This document shows positions 55,042 to 64,000 of a stretch of DNA of 64,000 bases, in pieces. Position numbers and translations under genes: made by a program. The stretch's first letter is position 1, and each line of letters begins with the position of its first letter. The stretch spans positions 434,001-498,000 of the forward strand of contig WBMV01002681.1 of assembly GCA_013396655.1 (NCBI GenBank), read 5' to 3'. The stretch is from Campylorhamphus procurvoides (taxonomy: Eukaryota; Chordata; Aves; Passeriformes; Dendrocolaptidae). The notes below the pieces were generated by a model. It worked only from the letters and a program-made list of their open reading frames with translations. It made no database searches and was not told the DNA's origin.

Positions 55042-55114
55042 GTCCTGCTGTGAGTAGGAGTTTGGACTAAAGACTTCCTGTGTTTCTAGCCTGAATTATC
55101 CTATGATTCTATGA
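55042..55114 (+). mobile_element. CR1 3'-end fragment
   Basis: GGTCCTGCTGTGAGTAGGAG, TTTGGACTAAAGACTTCC and CCTGAATTATCCTATGATTC, ending TATGAT, match the avian CR1 terminus. The copy is diverged and heavily truncated. Confidence 0.82.
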
Positions 55115-56872
55115 TGTTCACTTTCCTGAATTAAAAATAGGGAGTTTGTGCATAACTGTATCATCGTTATCCATTTTTAAAATTGTATTTACCAATCACA
55201 TTTGAATTATGAAGCGTCAAAAATTCTATTTGAGCATTGTCTTGATGGCTTCTCCAATTATATCACCTACTTTTTTCCTGTGGCTTCACAGTAGAATTTC
55301 ACTGCAGAGTTCTGTAAAATGCAGTAATACTTTCTGTTTTCTACACAGATTTTTTTTTCTCTTTATATATGTGTTGGAATTGGCTGTATCTCAGTCTTGC
55401 TCTCTTTATTGGTCATTATGTAATAATACTTATGAAAAAAGGGGGCGAGAGAGTCTTTTATAATTGCATCCTCATTCAAATAATTTTTATAATTTTCTTT
55501 CAATTTACCATCACTAGGAATGAGAAAGTGAAACTAAATCTTTTCTCTAGGCACATAAAATTTCATTTCTGTTATGGGTAGTTGGTGAGCACTCAGCTGT
55601 ATTCCTGGAAGAATGATAGATCTGCTTCTTACATGTAAGAGATGTCTTTTAGGCATTATGATTTTAATATTTTTAATGTACTAAGGATTACAGACTCAGT
55701 TTTGGTGTGATTTATTTCACACTTTTTCATGATGTTATTCTTTTGCATCAAGTAAAAAGTTATTGATGATCAGTTTCTTCAGATAAATATTTAGTACAAA
55801 AATTATTTCTGATCATCAACTCTGCCTATTTTGAAAAGGAGTTTGACCCAGTCTGTGCCATTGGTGTCATCAAGAATAGGATTAAGGAGCAGGATTTAAT
55901 TCACTTAGCTTTAACAGAAGAAGTCACAAATAAGTTTAGCAGTTAAATTACTTGTGACGGAATTGTTTGTTTATGTCCCTAATATTCCTGGGGTATATCT
56001 TTGAATAATAGATCATTTAATCTGACTTGCACATCTGAAAGACTAACATTTTGCCAATATTCAGTTACGTTATTCCATATATTTGTTAGTGTAAGAGGCA
56101 GTTTAATTGAGAAATGAATCCTAATAAAATGCCTTTTTAGTAATTCATTTTGAAAACCATTTGACCTTAACTACAGTGAAAGTAGACTGTAAAAATCATC
56201 ATAGATTCCCTTCCTTGAACTTTTCATAATGCTGAAAAATGACTGAGGGAAAGGAGAAAGATCCTGTTACTGTACTGTGTTTGAACAGCTGTACTTCATT
56301 GAGTGGAGGCTTGTGTTACACACAGTTTGTGATAGGAAGTAAACGCTTTTAAAACAACTAAGGAGACAGGTCTTTAACCTCCACCTTTTCAGATGCTTTA
56401 TTCACTCATTTAGCTTCTGTCGAGGTCTTGGGAAACATTTCAAATACAAATTATTGTTGAATACTGAAGCTCACCTGAATAATTCATTTCCTAATGAACT
56501 CATTAGGCGGAGACACACTGAGATGACGTTGGGGTTTTTTTTTGAGAGAAATCACTAATTCTTAATATAGTGAACACTCGTTCCTTCAGACACAAATGCA
56601 TTTAAAGAAGAAAGAATTCTCAGATTCAGTGTTAAGTGTTTAATAGCTGAATATAGCTGAAATGACAGCTTTATTTCAGCAATTGTATTTTCAAGAACTT
56701 AGAGGACATTCAGAAAGATTGTCATGTAAATTACCAAATTGTCAAAATTAATTAGATTTAAAATTCTTGGTTTCTAGTGCACAAGACTGTTGCCTCCTGT
56801 TACAAGACTACCTAGTCCCCTGAAATGGTGAAGATACCTTGAGATTCATTAAGCAGACTTTTTGGCATCATT

Positions 56873-56912
56873 TGCTAATCTGGTGATTAGCAAGTACATG
56901 CTAATCACCAGA
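56873..56912. repeat. Palindrome with 14-bp perfect arms
   Basis: TCTGGTGATTAGCA (56879-56892), a loop AGTACA containing the GTAC palindrome, then the exact reverse complement (56899-56912). An extra TGCTAATC at 56873-56880 can pair with GATTAGCA at 56885-56892, so two alternative hairpins compete. Confidence 0.92.
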
Positions 56913-57457
56913 CCTAAACTATTTCATGCAAACTTGGCACCAAATAATTTCAGGGCTTTAAATACATGTTATAAGGTTGTTCTGTGAATGTGATTTTGAT
57001 ACCTGCCGAAGGCACTTCTCTAATGTCTCTGGTGGAGCAAGTCAGTGGCAACGGGAGCATGCTGCTGGTGGAAAACCAGTCTTTTAATTTCTGTAATCAG
57101 GCCTTGTGTGTACTTCATCCCTTGAAATACATGAGACCTTAAAGGTATGTTTATGCTAAACATGCATTATTTGGGCTGCATTGATCATACACCTCATCCT
57201 TTTTTCCTGTAATTAAGGTAATCCTCATAGCTATACATTTGATGGCAGTGAATATTTCTGTCTTAATTTCCCACTTCAGACTGGCCAGATATCACTATAC
57301 AGTGCAGAGAAGCCACCCAGATCTGCACTTAAATGAGAAAATGCCCTGATATATAATCAGGATTTTGAAGTATTCTTCACTTCAGTGCATTAGAGATGCC
57401 ATGTCTTCAGAGGCCAAGACTGACGCTGGTTTTGCCTTTTTTTTCTAGCAATTTGTC

Positions 57458-57515
57458 CTTTTTTTTATTATTATTTTGTTTCGTTTTGTTTTTTAGTTTT
57501 TGGGGTTTTTTTTGA
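57458..57515. repeat. T-rich low-complexity tract
   Basis: TTATTATTATTTTG followed by TTTCGTTTTG-type units and T runs. Simple-repeat class. Confidence 0.82.
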
Positions 57516-58165
57516 GCTGTAACAATGGAGCCAATTCTCTCCTTTAGCTGGGTCAGGGGTTCCCAGCAAGCATCCTTCTGTTTTTCCATTTGTCACTAGT
57601 GGGCAGGCAATGAATGTGTTTTGTGGAATGTGGTACAACTGGGTTGAAGAGTCATGCATTCCAGAAAAATGTCAGCAAAAAAACTGATACCAGTTAGGTT
57701 GTTTCAATTTCATGCAAATAAATGCATAAGATGTTGGAACATTTTGTCTACCCTTCTACTCTTGAAATATAACAAATGCAGGCATGAGAGCATCCTCAGT
57801 CCTTGTCCCTCTGAATCCCAGAACAGAGCTCCTATTGACATGTTTTATCAGGACTCAGCTCAGGCTTTCTTGCTGTTTGTCATCTCACATATCCTTCTGC
57901 TCTTCCAGCAATGATTTTAGTTCCTGCCACAGCCTCACCTTCCTCAGGAAGAAGTTTGCACTGACTTGTGTCCAGTGACAGACATGTAACCCAGCCTACC
58001 CAGACTCAGCTTTGAGCTTTACGTTTTATCACCTACTATACCATGGTAAAATAGCAACTGTAAATTAGGGGATTAGTTGCTTTTAGCTTAAGAAAAAAGG
58101 CCTTGGGAAACAAATGTTGCTTTGTTCTCTAGTACAAACCTCATTAGAAATTATGTGTTTTGCAG

Positions 58166-58269
58166 AGGTTAATATACTGTGGGCTGCACACCAAGTACAC
58201 CACAGTTCTGAAGATTACAACTTATTCACAGCCTTGAGACAATCTGTACTGCAGAAATACACCTCCTGG
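58166..58269 (+). CDS. AGMO: AGMO internal coding exon B (histidine box 2)
   Basis: This is the second AGMO exon, about 57 kb downstream of the first. The acceptor TTTTGCAG ends at 58165 and the donor GTAAGT, a perfect consensus, starts at 58270. The 104-bp exon supplies AG to finish the split Glu codon, followed by 34 codons, and ends on a codon boundary (TGG, Trp). The product is [19 protein letters not shown], then [16 protein letters not shown], about residues 137-171 by human numbering. HQVHH is histidine box 2 (HX2HH). The eight residues between box 1 and box 2 (EVNILWAA) match the spacing in human AGMO. From memory of mutagenesis work, the Glu straight after box 1 is important for activity or cofactor handling. 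No stop or frameshift is seen. The join to exon A needs no missing exon, because the residues are continuous with the family. Confidence 0.97.
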
Positions 58270-61050
58270 GTAAGTTGCAAAAGATTTGACAAACAGTATC
58301 AACAGGATTTAGTAAAAGAGAAAATGTGGTGTTTTCCTTCAAAAAAACCCCAAATTTTTTAAAGATGTTTGAAAGCACAGGTGAAACTGAAGAATCTGAG
58401 AATCATAGGCTTTAAAATAATAATCACTAATGTTTGTACAGCAAACTTGAAAACAGCTACAGTAGTTAAGTTAAAGAACACTAATTATATAACCCTCACT
58501 TTATATTTTCATAACTTTTTGAGTAGAATGGGTATTTTTTTTCATTCAGTTATTCATGCATAAGTATAGGAAAAGAGCAGAGTATAATGTAACTACTTGA
58601 GAATATGTCTGTATAATTAAAAGAAACAAGCAGAGAAATCACTGTTAAAAATTGCTTTGGACATGCAAATATGCTTATTTATCTCTGCTCTTTCATGTTG
58701 TGTCAGTACTCTGGTAGGTAAGAGCAGTATGTAATTACTTTTTCTCAGTGTTATTTCAGATACAATTTATTTGAAATGGTGAGCTGTGTACACATGCAAA
58801 ATAAATTGTGTATTCATTTACAGATCTAAAAATGTGTATTTCCAAATGCAGTCATAAATGTAACATAATATTTAGGGTTTCGTTCTGGGCCCAGGATGAC
58901 TGCTGATTTTCTCAGTTGTGCTCTAATGATCTCTTTTGACACTGCTTTTCACTCAAATTGTAGTTTGTCTGGTTCTTGTTTTTATTTAAAAATAATGACA
59001 TTTGAATTTTCAGAATTAAAGTTCAAAAGGAATATTCTTTGTGTCTACATATAAATAATTGCATACAAAATACATACATATATATTTACATTATATATAT
59101 TATTTTATCTATAGAGATATTTATATATACTCTCCAATGAGGTATAATATGGGTGGTGAAGGGAACCCACAGTACTCTGGCAATCTCTACCTCCAACCTG
59201 TGAACAAATGACTCACAGTCAAGAGTGCATGCTCACACATGCCAATCCATTAACTTCAGTAAAGTTAGTCTGGATTTATGCTTACAGAACTGAAAATGGA
59301 CTTAGCCTGTTTTTGGCAACTGTTTTAAGTGCATATGTAATTAAATTAATTAAAACTGCTAGGTTACAAGAAAATGACTAGTTCTTCTGAAAATCATGAA
59401 GCAGTACTATTTTTTAGATTTGTTTCTTAAAGACTTATGTATAAATTCTTGTTGTTTGTTTATTAAAAAAATAATCATCTGATGTTAGTAAGAGTGCCTA
59501 AAATTTAAATTACTGTAATGAACAATAGTGGAAAGGATGCATCTCTGTGACAACTCTGCTTCCTCTGTAAATACTGCTGTGTTAAAGATTTAACCTTTGC
59601 CCATTTACCCTTTGGGACCATATGTGCAAATGCTTAACAAAAACAATAACTCAAAAGGGACAAAAAGCCTGTGTATACATATGAGCGTGTGCATGAGTGT
59701 TTTGTCTGCCTGCATGATTTCGAGGATGATAGTTCAGAAAGCATAAAATATTCAGGAAGACCAAGATGTCTGGCCACCTTGGATTCTAAAGACCATCCTT
59801 AGGACCCCACTGGTAGCACTTGGAAATAATATATATGCATTTAAAATTAATTTGCTTTGTGCAAAGGGAGATGAACCTAGGAATTGTACACATATTGTAC
59901 TTTTGTGTGCAGTGTTTTTTTCCACCAAATATTTGTTATTAGCCAAAATATGTGGTTAATGTGAATACTGTTTTGCCTCCTCCCAGAACATTTGAGAAAT
60001 ATGTCAGCTGTCTTTCTGCAAAATCTTACTGTGCATGATCACAGTTTTTGCTAATTCTTACTGAACTGCTATATTTGGACTTCCTGACTTGTCCAAAACC
60101 GTGGATGGATCTGCCTTGAGGCTAAAACTCAGTGAAGCCTTTATTTACTCTCTGAGAGTGATCTGGTTGTTGGATGGATGTTGTGCTGTCCTGTACTGTT
60201 GAATGCAGCTTGACATTCCGTTTTGTGGAGAGTGTGAGAAAGTTGTGGTGGATGGTGTGGGATTGTGGGACTGCTCTGCTGCCAGTTCTGTAGTGTTTTA
60301 AATTAAACACTGTAAGATAAATAAATTAGCGTATTAATCTATGTGGGTTTTGCTCAAGCTAATGGAAGGGACATGAAATGAAAGAGAATTCTAAAATGTT
60401 CTTGACAGTCAGTGGTGTGAGGTGTTGTCCTGAATTTGGAACCAAATGTGCAGTGATTCATATTGTTTGCAAACACAGTGTTTCTGATTCTCCGGTGGAG
60501 GGGCCATAGAGAAGCAAATCTGGTGTGAAGATTGAAAGATTGTGTTGAAGTCCTTTTTGTGGGGGAAAAATGTAGGAAAAAAAAGTATGGTAATTTTAAG
60601 AAGAAAATAGCAAGCTAATGCAAGATAATGCTATATAAATTAATATATAAGTGATGAACTACTAAGTCGAAGTGCAGTTGTGAAAGGAGAGATTTGCACA
60701 CGCACCTTGATACGCTCTGATTTAATGCTTTTGAGTACCAGTTCTCAACTTTCCTCCAAGGGTAAGATTTAATTGCAAATATTAGATCCATAATAATTTG
60801 ATAGCTTTAGACCATACATTTAGATAAGGGATTGAATTATAGCTTGATATAAAGCAGTGGAAACATCTATATATAAATCTGGAAAGGGAATAGGTAACAC
60901 AGTTCTTTTCAGCAGAGTCAGAAGGTTCACTTCTTGTCTGCTGAGGAGTCTACCAGGTCTGGGATCTGTAAGAGATGTTTATTTTTTTTATCCTTGCCTT
61001 TAACTCCTGCAGGTTCTTCCTCACACAAGTTCATGCCCACACAGCCCAGC

Positions 61051-61180
61051 TGTCGGCAGCTGTCCTGCAGCCCCCGCAGCCCCTCCGCGCTGCATCGCCA
61101 GGTGGCCCCAGAGACCCGGCGCGCAAATGGGGCGGCTCAGCGCAGGAAACAGCGCTCCTGCTAAGCCTCAGCCGTTTCGA
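61051..61180. other. CpG-dense patch in the second intron
   Basis: About 14 CpGs occur in about 130 bases (for example CCGCGCTG, CCCGGCGCGC and GGGGCGGC, the last a GC-box-like motif), inside an otherwise AT-rich intron. Acceptor-like TCCTGCAG (to about 61011) and TTTCTGTAG (to about 61199) and a donor-like GGAAGGTAAAG (about 61237-61247) flank it. It may be an intragenic regulatory element or part of a non-AGMO transcript. No known family was recognised. Confidence 0.4.
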
Positions 61181-61436
61181 TTCATTCCCTTTCTGTAGGA
61201 GAAGTGTTTATAAGCTTCTGCTTACAAATGAGCGGGAGGAAGGTAAAGATACCCACATCGGAGAGTGTGCAGTGGACATGCACTCTTCCAAAGGGGCAGT
61301 GCCTCAGAGACGGAGGCAGCTGCAGTGCGGCAGCCCCTTTGCAAAAATCCCTCTCCATCCCATCACCGGGTGCCTTTCCCATCAGTTGTTGTGGCACCTT
61401 CTCAACCTCTGCTGCTGAATCCACAAGTGGGAAAAG

Positions 61437-61463
61437 AACTCTGAGTGTAATAAACTCAGAGTT
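61437..61463. repeat. Inverted repeat, 10-bp arms
   Basis: AACTCTGAGT (61437-61446), a 7-base spacer, then ACTCAGAGTT (61454-61463). A hairpin is possible on either strand and no role is apparent. Confidence 0.8.
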
Positions 61464-62024
61464 TTTCTGCAGTTTTGACACGGATTTCCATCTTGGAGCC
61501 AGGAAAGCTTTTTCTCTACAGATTGGTGAAAGCTGGTACATTCCGATGAAACGTTTTGATTTGGTGAATTGGCATTTCCAGTGAAAAATTATATAATGAT
61601 TTTTATTTTTGTGTGTGACTTTGATCTTGTTTCAGCAGAAACGCAAATAAGGATAAACTCAATCTTTGTATTCAGATTTCCATTAAGCTTTCCACTTCTG
61701 TAAATGATCTTTGTAATCCTTTGTGTGCAAAATAAAGCTTACATTGCAATGAAACGCGAGGCAGTTATGTAAGCATTCTCCTTTGTCAATCTCAAATTTA
61801 CCTGTAGCTTTATATAGTTATCTTCATCTCACCACTTAATAGGGAAATCCTAGTACTCTTGTGAAAAGCAAGTTAGAAAATAAATATGAAGATGATCCTT
61901 CCTTCTCCTCTGAATCATCTGTAAATACACCAAATTACCTCTGATATTTTTAGGGAAAAAGCATGTAATTTTTAACCCTGCTTTCAATCCTGCCAGTCAC
62001 TTCCATGAATAATCTGAAAACCAT

Positions 62025-62090
62025 CTGTGTTTTGTTTGGTTGGTTGGTTTTGGAGGTTGTTTCTTGTTGGTTTTGGTTTTATTTTTTTTC
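62025..62090. repeat. T/G-rich low-complexity tract
   Basis: (GGTT)n, TTGTTGG and T-run units, much like the tract at 35919-36032. Confidence 0.82.
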
Positions 62091-63338
62091 TTAAATCAAC
62101 TTCCTCTCCATTCCTTAAAAAAAAAAGAAAAAAATCCTGCTGTTACCATGCCATTTGACTGGTACAATCAATAATAAGAGAAAACTGAAGCAGCTTTACT
62201 TGAATGTGATTATGGGTCCTACTCTGTTGGCTTCTTTGTAAGATAACCTTTGAGAAAAACCATGCCAGCCCTCTGATCGTCTGAGAGCACCTCTCAGTCA
62301 TTCTGTTGTAGCTCGCCCACTTTTAACAAGGAATTTCTATGGGGCTCCAAGTTAGAGGAAGGAAGAAAAAGGAACTCAGAAAAGGGAATTACTTCATGCC
62401 AGTGTTCAGAGCATTTCTGCTGAGGTATTGAGAAGCTTGCACTACATTTCTGTTTAAGAGCATGGAGATATGTGGATTTTCCCTGAGGGCTATAGAGATT
62501 TAGTTTTAAAGATACTTCTGTTTAGTTTAGGAAAAATCTCTGTATTTTAGAGAAGGATTACATTTTTAATGCAGGTGATACAGCACAATGTCAGGTACAA
62601 GGGAAAAGAAAAAGACAAGCCTTTTTCTGAAGAAAGCAGGACTTGACTTTTAACATATGAAGTTTTTTTAACATACTGGAAGTTTTATTCTATTGCTCAG
62701 CCAGTTAAGCAATTAATTGTGAAGTTCCTGGGACTTGACTTTGTGTATAAGATACCAGGGTATTTCTGAGTAAGCAATTTGCTAATACTGTTTTTATGCT
62801 AACATGTTTTTATGACTGAACAATAGATTGGGACTTTAAGGGAAATGTCATAGGAAAGTTAGGGTGAGAATTTGTAATTAATTTGAAAAGCCAAGTAAGT
62901 GTCCTTACCTTTGTGGTGCTCATGTAGGGAGTTTGGATGTAAAAACTATAATCTTATAAATTCTCACCTTGCTTATTCTGTGATAATTCTCCCCATTAAG
63001 TGAAGCCTTTATGTCAAGAATATGTTGCTGTTTGCTCCATATAATACACAAAATAAGAGTCTAATATGAGGATTTAGTTCTTTTCTTGATTTTTCTACTT
63101 GCTCAGTATGACTTTTGGGAAATCACTTTTGGATCAATTTATGTCTCATTTGCTATAGCACATCTAGTAGTGACATAATGATTACCATCTATGTATGCTA
63201 TGCAATTTCTACATTATGGAGGTATTAGAAGAAGCAGGTATATTGTGCAGTGCTTTGAGCTACTGAGATAGTACTTCATTATGTTATCATGAGTTTAGAA
63301 TTATATATCTAATGTATGATTTTTTTCTTGTTTTACAG

Positions 63339-63434
63339 ATGTTCAACTTGCCCATGGCTCTTTTCATTCCCCCTTCAGTGTTTGCTGTTCATTTACAGTT
63401 TAATCTACTTTACCAGTTTTGGATACATACAGAG
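63339..63434 (+). CDS. AGMO: AGMO internal coding exon C (membrane segment)
   Basis: This is the third AGMO exon in the window. The acceptor TTTTACAG ends at 63338 and the donor GTAAAC starts at 63435. The exon is 96 bp, exactly 32 codons, phase 0 at both ends, so skipping it would keep the frame. The product is MFNLPMALFIPPSVFAVHLQ followed by FNLLYQFWIHTE, about human residues 172-203. The first half is hydrophobic and likely a membrane segment. FNLLYQFWIHTE is a strongly conserved AGMO signature just before the third histidine box, which must lie in a downstream exon outside the window. The leading ATG is an ordinary internal Met codon (Ile in human AGMO as I recall it), not a translation start. 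There are no disabling changes. Confidence 0.96.
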
Positions 63435-64000
63435 GTAAACCAGATTTTTAAGCCATACTTAAACAGTTAGCCTGGAGCAGTGTCCTGGAAATCCACTAGC
63501 TGCTGATTTATTGTGTAAGAAAAATCTTTGTCTGATTTCTTTAAGGAGAAACATCTGTTCATTTTTATTTCTTTTTTGAATATATATTGCTAGGTTTATA
63601 AGAAGCAATGAGGCCATTTGGTCACAATTAGATTTAAAAGAAAAGTAACTGTAAGGAATCAAAACTTTTTACTATTTTAATAGTATATTTTCCTATCTTG
63701 CAGCTTATTAAACATTTTCGGCAGATACTGAAACTGATTTCATTTATAAGATAAATATTTCAGGGAAAAACATCCAAAGCCAGTGCTTCTTAAAAATAAT
63801 TTTTTAGCTGCATCTAAAGTCAGATATTGTTTCTTTCTTAGTGCAAGGAATTCTCAGATAAAAAATGCTCTTTGATTATCTGAAGGCTATTTGTTTATCA
63901 CCACACCACTTTGTGTTTTGTGAGTGCATCAACCATACCTAGTTTACATACATACGTAGTTAATAACCCACTATAATTAGTAAGCAGTTTCCCCACACAT
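63435..64000 (+). other. 5' part of the AGMO intron downstream of exon C
   Basis: Intronic sequence after the donor GTAAAC. It is AT-rich and nothing else was recognised in it. Confidence 0.85.

Larger units (their letters stand above)
53044..58165 (+). other. AGMO long intron, last part
   Basis: AT-rich intron up to the acceptor of exon B, holding a CR1 tail (55042-55114), a strong palindrome (56873-56912) and a T-rich tract (57458-57515). No gene was recognised. Confidence 0.8.
58270..63338 (+). other. AGMO intron between exons B and C (5.1 kb)
   Basis: Bounded by GTAAGT at 58270 and TTTTACAG ending at 63338. It is mostly AT-rich, including an AT microsatellite-like stretch at about 59069-59140, with a GC- and CpG-dense patch at 61051-61180. 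The overlapping frames at 60934-61584 lie on both strands and match no family I know. Confidence 0.85.

Noticed and set aside
60975..61584. Frames of 119-147 codons on both strands around the CpG-dense patch
   Set aside because: They are mutually overlapping on both strands, with no recognisable motif. The base composition explains their length.
1..64000. CRISPR arrays, tRNA or rRNA genes, phage or defence systems
   Set aside because: No regularly spaced repeats, cloverleaf-like sequences or prokaryotic gene clusters were seen. The window is intronic vertebrate DNA.

Overview
This is vertebrate, almost certainly avian, nuclear DNA. It is AT-rich, has no prokaryote-style gene packing, contains several decayed CR1 (chicken repeat 1) LINE copies with the typical bird CR1 tail, and carries one endogenous-retrovirus solo LTR. 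No species can be named from this window.

One protein-coding gene is recognisable: an internal part of AGMO (alkylglycerol monooxygenase, TMEM195), on the + strand. Three consecutive coding exons are present at 1108-1259, 58166-58269 and 63339-63434. They join in frame across canonical AG/GT splice sites and encode about 117 contiguous residues. Together they carry histidine boxes 1 (HRISH) and 2 (HQVHH) of the fatty-acid-hydroxylase di-iron centre. The 5' exons and the exons with the last histidine box lie outside the window. Everything else is intron: a 3' piece of the upstream intron (1-1107), a very long intron (1260-58165, about 56.9 kb), a 5.1 kb intron (58270-63338) and the start of the next intron (63435-64000).

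The long intron holds the notable structure. There is a perfect interrupted inverted repeat at 9414-9861. A CR1 copy at about 27531-28450 is split by a 374-bp solo LTR (27713-28086) with a 6-bp target-site duplication. A poly-G tract with a 17-N gap lies at 30794-30840. A larger 5'-truncated CR1 lies at about 52238-53043, and two short CR1 tails are at about 34517-34581 and 55042-55114. There are also palindromes, a 34-bp tandem duplication, GT-rich low-complexity tracts and a few small CpG-rich patches.

I found no tRNA, rRNA, CRISPR array, complete second gene or multi-gene system. The many short open reading frames in the introns look like chance. The most unusual items are the inverted repeat, the nested LTR-in-CR1 and an intronic CpG-dense patch near 61051-61180.
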